Assembly: GCF_003286085.1 (NCBI RefSeq)
Contig: NW_020825329.1
Coordinates: 1,426,001 to 1,490,000 of the forward strand
DNA: 64,000 nucleotides
Source: Drosophila persimilis
Lineage: Eukaryota; Arthropoda; Insecta; Diptera; Drosophilidae
Direction: 5' to 3'
Position 1 is the first letter of the stretch. Each line of letters begins with the position of its first letter. A model generated the notes under the pieces. It was not told where the DNA came from, searched no databases, and saw only the letters and a program-made list of their open reading frames with translations. Of the stretch, positions 25,901 through 38,000 are shown one piece after another. The position numbers and the translations under genes are program-made.

Positions 25901-27297
25901 ACCCTGTTAGTGTGTTGGCCAGTGCATACCGATACCCGCATATGTGTGCATATATATGCATTCTTATATATATTAATATATGCATGTGATGTGTATTCTT
26001 AATTCCAATTATACATACATATGTGCACATAAATATACATATACATATGTTAATTTTAAAGCAGTGTCTGTTGGTAGCATTGTGTAACGGTGTGTTGTCG
26101 ATCTTAAAAATAGACCAAAGGAAAAAATCCAATTCCCCAAAATGTAAAGAAAAATAAGAATTAGTTCATAGTCCTGCTTATGCATATGCTTGATTGTATT
26201 AGCAATCCCAATGGCAATGAAATAAAATAAAAAAAGGCCAGAGAGAGCGAAAAATATAAACTAAAGCCAATCCAATCCAATTGCCATACAAAATTAGATT
26301 GTGTGTCTTCGAATATATCACTTAAACAATTCGAAAAGTTTCTGTTCCTGCATTCTTTATGTATATTTTCTTATTTTGTGTGTGCGTGAGTTTGTGTGTG
26401 TGTGAATATCGCAGATTCTGTATTTTCCTTTATAAATATTTCTACTTTTGCCTATATATATGTACATATATATATACACTCGAACATTTCTTCACATAGA
26501 AATAGATAGATATAATCTATGTGTATGTATGTATGTACATACAGCCGGTGACTGCGAATGACTAAAAATAAACGTGCAATACATGGATTTTCGTTTGTTC
26601 AGTCAAATTTTTTCCATTAACAACATTTATGCTGAATGAGTGAAAGGCGATCGAATTTCCATTTTCCAAAATATGGTGAGACGTGCGCAACAGAATAACG
26701 CAACGTTCGTTTGCCTGGCGATATCAAGAGATGCGAAGCTGCACGGAATTCTCATTCTCACGATATGCACTATACAGATTTAAATTTTTACATACACACA
26801 TATTTATATAATAAATGTATGTATGTATATAGCAGTGGTTGGTTTAAGCATAAATTAAACTGTATGTTCAATTTTGCCAATTAAATCTTATTCGAAACTC
26901 TAGAAGTTATCTGAATATATCCAGTCCGTCAATTTGTTTTCAAACAACATATGTACATACGTACATACATATGTATAAAGAACTCTGCTTAACCGACTGA
27001 TTTCTCAAACTGCAGCATTCGCTCCAATACTGGGAGCGCTGAAGAATTGAGTTTATTTCATTTTTTACCACTTTATACTTTTCCTAAATCTGTCATAGCG
27101 TGGTAATAGGCGATTCGAGGGTTGCATTTGTAAACTATGTATATGCTAACTATCGCATAAAAACGTGCAGATTAACAAATACCAAATGCGTGTTACAAAA
27201 CCTTACGGACCATTCCAGAAATTGATGGTGAATGGTGGCCAGTGAGAATATGCCATTAGCTAGAAAGGATGATATTCGTATGAAATCAATAAGAACG
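22934..27297. other. ey 3' untranslated region and ey-bt spacer
   Basis: Non-coding. AATAAA hexamers lie at 23010-23015 and 23275-23280, and others follow near 23412 and 24452, so several polyadenylation sites are possible and I cannot choose among them. TACATATGTA-type repeats cluster at 24740-24890 and 25920-26060. The 84-codon open frame at 25237-25491 shows no recognisable domain. Confidence 0.6.
23010..23015 (+). terminator. ey: Candidate ey polyadenylation signal
   Basis: AATAAA 76 bases after the ey stop codon. It is the first canonical hexamer in the 3' region, but with several later hexamers it may not be the main one. Confidence 0.35.
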
Positions 27298-27515
27298 ATG
27301 GGGAACGGCGACCGCAACTATACATTTATACCCGATACTTAGTCAAAGAATGCGTACGAGAGAGACAGAAAGTCAGTCTGAGATTATCGTCTTTTGTGGG
27401 GGCCGATGGGAGTCGGGCGAAATTTTGAAACAAACTTGTCAAAGTCCGATATCACAGGAGTGTGAATAACAAATGTGGTTGCTCTAGCTTTTATAGTCTC
27501 TGAGATCTAGGACAC
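27298..27515 (-). mobile_element. DINE-1 3' fragment, inverted
   Basis: TATACCCGATACT at 27327-27339 is followed by TAGTCA and, further on, reverse complements of the GTCTCTCTCG and CTATAAAAGCTAGAGCAACC blocks of the full copies. This is the right-hand part of a DINE-1 in minus orientation, with about 850 bases deleted. It abuts a plus-strand copy head to head. Confidence 0.75.
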
Positions 27516-27540
27516 CCCATTCTCAAAAAGACTATATGGG

Positions 27541-27676
27541 TATATAAGATTTGTGAACAAAATGGATGTGTGTAACGCCAAGAAGGAAGCGTTTTCGAGC
27601 CCATAAGGTATATAAGATTTGTGAACAAAATGGATGTGTGTAACGCCAAGAAGGAAGCGTTTTCGAGCCCATAAGG
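27541..27676 (+). repeat. Tandem duplication, 2 x 68 bp
   Basis: The segment 27541-27608 is repeated without visible change as 27609-27676. Both copies start TATATAAGATTTGTGAAC. The duplicated sequence is DINE-1 left-end material. Confidence 0.9.
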
Positions 27677-27734
27677 TATATAGATTCTTGATAAGCATCA
27701 ATATCCAGGCGATAAAGACAAGTCTGTCTGTCCG

Positions 27735-28002
27735 TTTTTTTTTTTATTTTTTTATTCTGTATTAACTCCTTAATTTAATGAAATTTTATAAGCCTAGGAC
27801 TTAACTATAGCTGATTGGTAATACTAAGCTGTGCTAGAAAGGAAGCTGTGAGCTGAGTTGTGGCGAACAGCAGGAAGTTCCGGGTCTCTGAGGGACGGCC
27901 GCAAAGCAATGCTTCGCAGGGGCCATGGTTCCTCCTAGCCACTCTCGTTCCTTCGGCGCTCGCACCTACGCAGTCACCTCGATCAAGTTGTTCGGCGTGA
28001 GC
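27735..28002 (-). mobile_element. Truncated 3' end of a non-LTR retroelement inserted in DINE-1
   Basis: A T11 run and a TA-rich tail open a segment unrelated to DINE-1 that splits its CTGT/CCGT array. On the minus strand it therefore ends in an A-rich tail, as a 5'-truncated LINE does. Both flanks carry TCTGTCTGTCCG-like sequence, which could be a target-site duplication but is also the host repeat. The family could not be named. Confidence 0.5.
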
Positions 28003-28637
28003 TGTCTGTCTGTCTGTCCGTCTTTGTAGTGGCTACGCATCCTCTCTCCCTCTCACACAGGCCATACTGACTGAGTATCGGGTATAAATGTAAAGTCGAG
28101 TCGTGGCCGTAGCTGCGACTCAGAACGTCCCCGAGTCGATAGAGCTACATATAAGAGCTGTTTATAAGCAACGAAATTTTGTATCCACTTCGGTGATATC
28201 TCACAGATGTTACGCCCACTTCGGCCCCCAAAGGACGAAACGCAAAATCATAGAGAATGTTCATATCGAAGTATCGGGTTCGGGTATAAATGTAGAGTTG
28301 ATTTGGATACGGTTTCCTTATAATTGATAACTAAAAGATCAGAAGGGAGTACTTCTATATTAGCCGCTATAATTGTGGCTTGCGGCTAATTTTCTTACTG
28401 TAGCTATTCCGATCTGATCAAATCTATACATTCTTGATCAGTACTAGCACACAATTATATTTCCATTTTCGCAATATCCATATAACAACACCATGAGTGG
28501 ATAGCCATAGGAACGCTATAAGAGGCTTTGAGAGGAAAGCATTAATAAAAATATAATATATTATTTAATTTTCTCTAACAGTAAGAGTATATTTTTTACG
28601 GTATATTGATAAGTATATTTTGTATTAATTTCTCCAG

Positions 28638-28687
28638 AGCTTAAGAGCCAAAGCCGTTGAAGACGAAGCATAACGAAAACCCTCAGC
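28638..28687 (+). other. bt: bt 5' untranslated part of the first coding exon
   Basis: A TTCTCCAG acceptor ends at 28637 and the bt ATG stands at 28688, so the start codon appears to lie in a spliced exon with 50 untranslated bases. The upstream non-coding exon and promoter could not be located. Confidence 0.55.
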
Positions 28688-29000
28688 ATGGGGGTGGCTG
28701 AAGATTTCGCTCCCAGCTTTGTCAAAAAGCCACAGCTGCATCAGGAAGATGATGGCAATCGATTGATATTTGAGTGCCAGTTATTGTCATCTCCGAAACC
28801 GGACATTGATTGGTTTCGTAGTGACAACAAATTAGTAGAAGATGGCCGGACCAAATTCAAAATTCAACCCGTTGGAGATAATAAATTTACGGTAGTATTA
28901 GAGCTCGACGATGTAGTAGAAACCGATGCGGGCCTTTATAAAGTCAAGGCCAAGAACAAGTCGGGCGAAGTATCTGCATCAATTAACTTAAATTTTACGC
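28688..29000 (+). CDS. bt: bt exon: Ig1
   Basis: [16 protein letters not shown] start; one I-set Ig domain with Cys in FECQL, Trp in DWFRS and the [11 protein letters not shown] motif, where the second core Cys is Val. Ends one base into a Pro codon before GTAAGT. Confidence 0.96.
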
Positions 29001-32000
29001 GTAAGTAGTACTTTAGATAGTAAACATAATCGTATCATAGATATGATGCGGAGATATCTACAAAGACTTCTTTCATAAAACAAAACAAACCAATTTCCGG
29101 TGAGAGTGGCATACACAGCTCACAGCTACACAGTGCAGATTCATTGTATGAATATTTCTGCACCCCAAAAAGGAAGCACACATACATATGTATGTATGTA
29201 CTGTACGAGTAGTATACTTTATGTATAACCCATACTCAGACAAGACATCAAGCTAAATAAATACCAAAATACAATTAGATGAGAGATTTATTAATTCTTT
29301 ACTTGAATTGTTTTTGAATAATTCACTTTTTTTTATTTTCTGGCGGTCTTACTCTATTTAGCTGCCGACGAACCTAAAGAAAAGTAAGCCAAGCTTAATG
29401 AACTATCAATAGTCTGCCTTTGCTGCCTAATGATCATAAATTGTTGCTACGCTTACGCTGCCCCCCTCAGAAACTTTAATCTCAAAATCATTTCAGAATT
29501 CAAGTAACACGAGTAGTTCAGTTTTAACCGAATCATAAAAGTAATCCTGTCGTCAGCTATACGACATACAAATGAATTAAGTCAGTGGTGCCCATGAGTC
29601 TGTTATGATATATTTAATGCAAATAGGTTGATCCTCACGCACGAATAAATTAACATAATTTCTTTACTATCAATAAGGAGCTGGAAAAGTAAAAGTCAAA
29701 TAAAAAAAATTCATTTATTTCGAATATTTAGACTTTCATCATATTTGTATTGAATTATTTTAAGCTGTGATTTAAGCTTTAAATATTGGCTGCAAATGAT
29801 CCTTGCCCACTTTGCATTGAAGGCATAGGATATGATGTATGGGAAATAGAACGTGCCAGTCTATGCACAAGTGTTAAAAAAACAGCATCATAATTAAGTA
29901 GGTATTTGTGGGGACCACTGACTTAAAAAATTTTGACAAAGTGTCTCGGAAAAATGTATCCTTTTCTGTACCTCGACATAAAACTAATTGTTGAATCCAA
30001 AAGGTCAGGAATAATCGCCCAGAGAGGATCAGTTGCAGTAAACTTCGAGGTACAGAAAGCTGGAATTTTTTGCATGCAGCTATACGAGGCATTTTCAATA
30101 AAGGCTTACATTTTCGACAGATTTTTGCATGACAGAATGCCTCAAATTATGAACTTTTCTTTATTTTTTCCTTTCTATAATGCTCAATATACTAATTGGG
30201 GGGTTTCGTTCGGTCTATGTTAACAAGTGGGTAAGTTTTCACTACTTGAAAACGAAGGGTGAGTAAAAAACCATCATTAGATTGAATTGTGACTAAAGTA
30301 GAGTTAAAAAGTGGAAGTCTAGTCTGTAAAATCTAGGTTTCAGATCATTCATTTCCATTTCCATCTGAGCCCGGTTGCCTATCCCACTGTGTAGGTCTGT
30401 GAACATCATTTACTAATCTGGTCAATCTCTCTCTTGATCTCTGTGTAAGATATTTGTGTCTAATGTTCTTCCCTTCTCCATCTTCTAATTGCTCGCTTTT
30501 TTGCATATTTTGTATTGTTATCGTAATCGTTTTACAAACTTAATTCAATTGGACATTTCCTTACTCTGCAGACAAATCGACGGTTTCGCGCCGACATTCG
30601 CGAAAAAACCCGCCATACGACAGGAAGAAGATGGCAAACGCCTCTTATTTGAGTGCCGCGTCAACGCAGATCCCTTGCCAAACATTACTTGGTTCCACAA
30701 TGGAGCAGAAGTCAAGGAATCGCCACGGCACAAGGTATGGCAGAATTGAGTACTTAGTATTTCAATTGAAGAAACAAAACCTCGCCGGATAGCAAGAGCA
30801 GAACCCATATTCAATACACTCCCTTTTTACCATTTATAAAGCTCACTATTGACAAGGACGTCCACTCATATTTTGCAACACTTGAGATACAAAATGTTAC
30901 AGTTGAGGATGCTGGCAAATACAAAGTGAATGCAAAAAACGAATTGGGTGAAAGCAATGCAACAATAAGCCTCAACTTCGACAGTAAGTGGTTGTTATTA
31001 TAAGCCACGACACAGTGAATTCATCTTTTCTCCATTATTCCATTTAATTTGTTCACACTAATTGCAACGAGTACCTTTTGCCATAAGTAATTCGCTATTT
31101 TCAATATTTCGCGATACATACAATACATTTGCATACATACATACTTACTTACTATACAATTGGGGAAAGTGCACAATCGAAAGTGATCTTACATGTCGAT
31201 ATCAATCATATCGTACATCGAATATGTGTTCGGCATATTATCAAGTAGTTTCATTTCATAAGATCTTATTCGTTTCCCAACGGGCTTACATATATAATTG
31301 TATAAATATATTAATGTGCAATTGCAGATGGCAATGCTCAAACACACCATAGCAATTATTTTTAATCGTTCTGAGCTCGCTTTGCTAATTTTATAATTTG
31401 ATACTCATTCAAATTATTTTTACTGGATTTGGAACATCAAATGTTTTTTGTTACTGAGTTTTGTTTAAGCTGCAGCTATTTATTTTATTACTAATCGAAC
31501 TAGAGTTCGTATCTATTTAGAGCGGTATTTTCGTGTGCCTTTCCAAATAAAGTACATACCATATATGTATGTACATACATATGTATATATTTTAAAACAA
31601 AAAAGAATTGAAGTTCAGAAATTCTTTTAGGGACGTATGAATGCCAAGACGTTGAATTCACGTTGAATTCAAATCTCGTACTACTCGTATTTTAACTCGT
31701 ATAAAGAAATTACTATGAATAATCTATTTTTATTGTACTCATATGGCCAGAATGGAGCTTGCTGAAAAAACAGTGAAAGTTCGAACAAAAAAGAAGGTAT
31801 CCTTTTGGATATTTGAACGATGAATTAAGTAATAATTAACACCTGACCAGCCCTGCACTGACCAGTAGACTACTCGTATACTCGTATTTATTGGAGCTTG
31901 GTCTACTTATCATATGTAAATTATGTAACACGGAAACTTCAACTTCAACTTCATAGGCGACGAAGCACCCGTACCCGCAAGTGCCGAAGGCATAAAGCCA

Positions 32001-35000
32001 ACCTTTACCGAACGACCTGTAATCCGTCAAAGCGAAGATGGGGGAAATGTAACATTTGAGTGTAGATGTGTCGGAGATCCCACGCCTACAGTGACATGGT
32101 ACGGATATAAGTGAATAATATTCATGTTTGCACACACAAGCACACGCACACACACACAGGAATACGTATTACGTAAACTAAACTATGGAACTGATTGAAC
32201 ATGGAACCGAACTCCATTTGATATTAGCCATTTTTGTGTGGTAGATGATCCTAACACAATTGCAAACTGAATTAAATACTCAATTATATCAGAATCCTTT
32301 GTTTATATTCAACTATTTTCTTAATGTGCACAAAGGTCCCATGGAGAAACTGTGCTGAGTGAGGGCAAACGCTACAAAATGTCATTAACAATGGATCAGA
32401 AACTTTATCATATGGCATGTCTTGAGATTAGTAGTGTTGTCTCCTCGGACCAGGGTGAATATCGGGCGCAGGCGAAGAATAAACACGGCCTTGGCGTCGC
32501 TACAATAAATTTAAATTTTGAAAGCGGCTCAAAAAAGTAAGCCTCAACAATTGTAGATAATCAAATGTATCGATCGATAGTTCTTCTACTACTACTTCTA
32601 ACTCTATGCAGAATCCCTGATGGCAAGTCGCCACGATTTCCAAAAAAACCAACAATCCGCCAAGAGGAGGACATACTCATCATGGAATGCATATTGGAAG
32701 CACATCCAGTTCCGGACATTATCTGGTATTGTTCTGATAAGGAAATCTCTGATAATAAAAGAACCAAAATGACCCGCAAGGCCATAAGCAAAGATAGTTA
32801 CATTCTTACTCTGGAGATCCAAAATCCCACAAAAGAGGACGGAGGCAACTATCGCTGTAACGCCATAAATATGTATGGAGAAAGCAATGCAAACATAGCG
32901 CTTAACTTCCAAGGTACTACTTATTCGTATTACATCTTCTAAAATACTTATTTCCTACAATTACAATTACAATTAAAATATATACAACCTCCTTGTACAA
33001 CCAAAACTGTATGTACTTTACCATAGTGTAACCCAAAGAAAAAAGGAAAAAGAAGGAAAAATTCAAGAATGAAATGTGTACCAATAATACATAATATTGC
33101 ATTATGTTTTTATCATTATGAATTCTTGCATCGCGTCCCAAAAGCTTTCTTATCATCAAGAGAACATCTTAAAGAAATCCTCCAATCTACCTCTCCATGC
33201 TAACGCTTTTTTGTAATGCACGCTAATAATTGTATCTTTGTCAATTTGTCCCAGTAGAAACTTAAGTCTGATGCCTAATAATGCCTTCAATCCTCATTTA
33301 ATCTATAGCCTGCATAAAACGTATTGTTCTTGCATAAGGTTTTTAATGTTTAACCTACCTGGGTCTGATTAGAACTAGAGTTGCCCATGATTTACCTATA
33401 AAAGTCTTTCCTTATAGGATTGGATACGGATTGGATCCGTAATCCGTGTTAAGCACCTACGAATCGTGTGACTACTACAAACTGACTGCTGGATAAAAAT
33501 GCCTAATATAATTACATATAATCTTATTATTAATCTTAATATATTTTCTAATAAAAGTATCATGAGCAGAATTTATTCCCCTCCCTTAATTTACTATACC
33601 GTTAATAATGGAGGACGTAAAAAAGATCCCCTAACTTCTTAGCTTGATTTTCACTAAGATTCACTCTTTCCATATCTATGTATTCACTCATGTTGCAAGA
33701 CGTATATACCTAAATTATTTATGAAACGTACCGCAAAATATTTTAATGTCATTCCTTTCATTTAGGTGCTAGCGATGCCAACGGGTTCGCGCCGTCTTTC
33801 ATTGAGAAGCCGAGAATAATACCGAATGAGTCGGGCACATTGATAACCATGAAGTGCAAGTGTAAGGCCAAGCCAGAGCCCACTGTCACGTGGTATAGGG
33901 GCCAGGAAGTAGTGGAGAAGAGCAAAAAGATCAAAATAAATACGACTGTTATTGCGGAGGACACTTACGAACTGACGCTGGAAATAAAGGTTCAAGTCTA
34001 AAGCTACGCTACAACAGGAAAGACTGGTTTTAACATAATTTTCAATCAATTTGTTCTCTATGCGGATAGGATCCCGGGGCGACTGATGGTGGAACATACA
34101 GATGCAACGTTAAAAACGAATATGGAGAATCAAACGCTAATCTAAACCTAAATATTGAAGCTGAACCCGAGCCCGAGGGTGAAGGGCCCACGTTCATCGA
34201 AAAGCCTCGCATTATATCCGAAAACAACGGCAAGCTTGTGATCATGGAGTGCAAAGTGAAAGCAGATCCAAAGCCAGACATCGTTTGGTTCCGCAATGGC
34301 GAGGTGATAAAGGAAAGCAACAAAATAAAAATGTCAATGGAACAGCGTGGGGACCAGTACTATATTAAGCTGGAATTGGTGGATCCTCAACTAGAGGACT
34401 CTGGCCTATACAAGTGCAACATAAAGAACACGCTGGGCGAGCTGAACGCGAACCTGACACTCAATATAGAAAGTAAGTATCAGTATAGCTAAATACCACT
34501 TTAATTGGCTTATTTTAAACATTCTCGTTATTTATTTTCTTTACTACCATGTTTTGTTCCAAGTTGTTCCTGTTATCAAAGACAAACCAAAAATTATCAA
34601 GATCATCAAAAAACGAACTGTGGTGATCGAGTGTATAGTGGCATCGAAATTCGAGCCCAAGTGTACATGGTATAAGGAAACAAACACGGTAAAGGACAGC
34701 AAGCGTCATGTTTATCTAGTAGAGCAAACCAAAGATGGCGAGTTTGCGGTCAAACTGGAAATCAACGAAGTTGAGGAAAGTGATAAGGGCGCATACAAGC
34801 TGGTAGCCAGCAACGAAAAGGGAGAGGCTGTGTCTCAGATTGTCAACCTGATTGACATTCCTGAAGAGGAGCGTAAGCCGTGCAAGCCAGAAATTGCAAG
34901 AAAGCTCGTCGATCAAAAGGTCACTGAGTCGAGAACCTTTGAACTCCTAATCACCCTGGCACAGTCTGACCGCAAGTGCAAATTGGAATGGTACAAGGGA

Positions 35001-38000
35001 AGTACATTAGTACGAGAAACCAAAGATATAACTACAACTTTTGATGGCACCACCGCGCGGCTCACATTCAGTAGCGCTAGGTCAGAACACACTTCAAATT
35101 ACAAAGTCGTTGTGATTAACGAGGTCGGCAAGGATGAATCATCATGTAAAATCACTGTGGAGAAGAAAGACAAAAAGAAAGATGAATTGGAAAAGGAGAA
35201 GGAGAAGGAAAAGGAAAAGGAGAGAAATGAAACCGATAAAAAACAAAAGGTAATTGATTGTAAAAAACCATCTGAAAATGTACCAGCTCTAATAGTAGAA
35301 GAGGAGCAGTTGACAAACCTAGGATTACAACAGGCGGAGAAAGTAACACGAAGACAAGAAAATGTCAAAGGCGAGGTTGTAGAGAGGGTCAAGCTAGAGC
35401 AGGTCCAGCAAAAGAGTTTCTCCCATAGCGAAGAAAAGTATGAAGTATATCAATATTCTGATATGAACATACAGGAAGAACGTACACAGCATCAAGCATC
35501 ATCACAGATGTTTGCGTCACGGACAACGGTTAGTAAAAGCACCTCCGTTTTTCGTTTTCAGTGCCCACATGCTACCTTATTACAGAGTTTTGAGTTTGAG
35601 TACGAGTATCAAAATGCGATAATGGTTATAACCGCCAAAAGTCACGGGCTCAATCAGCATCGTTGCCATTCTATTCTATGTTTTATTCAAATTGTTTTAT
35701 AGCTAAAATTATTTTATACGTCCGAGTAGGCTTCTGCTCATATTTTTCAAAAGTACCTATGATTCTTGATTAGCCTTGTGCGTCAGTTCTTTGATCTGCT
35801 GCTTAGAATACTAGCCCATCTGTTTTGAGGCTGCATATCTGTCTGACTTGATTTAATAATTATGTATAACTGATATGGCATGCTCGAGCAGTAAGGGCTA
35901 CGGATACAGAAAAAGTTAGTCTTCCTTTCTTGTCTCAGTATTAAGAACGTAGGTACATACTCGTATGATACGTATGATAATTCTCAACCAGAACAATTAT
36001 TAGTTACATATAGGTATATAAAGATTCTTTTGAGGGAATGATCCTAATATTATCAATTTTGACCCATCAAGCCTACTCAAGTTCTAGCACTTACGAGCTT
36101 AGACTGAGCTAGGTGGGTGCTCTAACCACCTCCTAATGAGAATATAAACAGTGGTGTTTTTCTTGTTCTAAACGTATCAAAATAGTGCTGAATACGGAAG
36201 GTAAAATTCCGTCTATCATGACACACGAAAAAACTAAAAACTTTCAGAAATTTTTTTGTATACGATTGGGTTGAACTAGTGCTCGTATCTCTGTGGACGG
36301 GAAGTAGTCTTTGGAAGTACACAATTTTACTTTGTTTTTTAATGCAGTCAGGCGTGACATTATATCAAAGGCCGAAAATAAACAGGAGAAATGTGGCGCA
36401 CGTTCTATTGGAAATTTCTCAGTCTAAGGATCCTAAGGATATATTTGGTGTAACATTAAAACCTGTCAGCCAGTCTGCGAGCAATGAGGTTTGCAATAGT
36501 TTTGCATAACTGAAGGAGGTTTTTTTCTACATCTGTAATGCCACATCTACTATATTTCTGCATACTTCTAGTATCTCATCCTCTTCCAACTATGAACTGA
36601 ACTATTTTTCTGGAAGAGCATCTCTCCTCTTCTACTGATTCTATATTTTTCCGACTAGTGACACTCTTTTCATTGTGTATATCTTATAAGAATTTATGCA
36701 AATTATTTGAGAATGTAGCATGTTTCTCCAGTGAACTTTCAATCTTCGCACTTCTGATCAGACACCGTTTCTTTGAATTTTGAAATTTATCTTCAGATTT
36801 AAATATACTTAAGTAAATGTTCGTATTTAATCAATTTTGTTTTTTTATGCTAATTTTGTGTCCATGGATTTCCCTTTTTGTCATTAACAACGCGAACACA
36901 ATACACACAAATTTATACTCACAAAACAAAACACACTAAAAATGAAGGAAGAGGAACAAAAGGTTGCCGAAGAGAAAGTTATTGAAGAAAAGGAAAAGAA
37001 AAATCTTCCGAAAGTTATTGAGGCTGACAAAAATAAAAATATTGATACAGAGAAAAAGGACGAAATTACTCCCGAAGAATCTGTAGGAATAGAAGTCTCA
37101 AAGGAAGATCCATTAGGTGAACCACCAAAAAAAAAAGAAGACCGTGAAGACGTGAAGATAATGGGAAAAATGCAAACACCTGAAGCTGAGCCAGCAAAGA
37201 AAAACGATATTGTGAAAAAAGACGAAGCCCAACCAAAATCGGTCGATGAGAAAAAAAAACAAAATCTAAAGAAGCCGAAAGAAGCCGACCTAGGTAAAGT
37301 TAAAAATGGTACTGGTCCGGACAAACCTGAGCCAAACGTTTTAGATGAAAAACCCATAATAGAAGAACAGAAAAAGAAGAGCTCCGGAGAAAAGGCCAAG
37401 AAACCTCAATCCGAACCAAAAGCTAAAGGGAAAAAAGAAGATATTATTTCGACACCAGACCCTGCGCTTGAGAGTGACAATAAAACACACTCTGAAGAGG
37501 TAATGTTGAAACCGTTTTCTCTCTCCGCATATCTAGACAAATTTAGGCCAAACATAAAATGCCATCTTCTATTGAAAGAACAAACAATTTAAACAGAACA
37601 GCCCTATCTTTATGTACAGAAATATATATGTTAGTACATATGTACTTATGTAAATGCACGTAAATATATTAATAAAATTGTTTTGCTAGTTCTTTATGTT
37701 TGCATACAGGAAGGAAACAGAAAATGATTCTCATTGTTCTATCTTTTACCCACAGAAACAGTCAACGGAACAGATCGCCCTCAAGAAGGTTGACCGCAAG
37801 GTATGGAAGGCTAGGCTAGGTTGTTTTTAGTCTAAGTTAAGGCTCCTTAAGATCTACATATGCATGTACATAAATACATAGATACATAGATATGTATATA
37901 GAAAAAAATATTAATATTCTTTAATATATGTTCTATATCTTCTATATTATATGCTATATGTATGTATACGTTACTTGTTTAATGTTGATGTTGATCAGGC

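Larger units (their letters stand above)
27516..28320 (+). mobile_element. Degenerate DINE-1 copy, duplicated and interrupted
   Basis: Contains the left-end block (GGATGTGTGTAACGCCAAGA), the CTGT/CCGT array split by another insertion, and the right-end block with ACTGAGTATCGGGTATAA. The stretch from about 28135 to 28320 repeats central DINE-1 motifs and a second ATCGGG...GGGTATAA end, so at least two fragments are fused. It ends about 320 bases before the exon carrying the bt start codon. Confidence 0.7.

Noticed and set aside
36884-37399. 171-codon minus-strand open frame, Phe/Ser-rich
   Set aside because: It is the antisense of the Lys/Glu-rich bt exon at 36948-37499; GAA and AAG codons read backwards as TTC and CTT.
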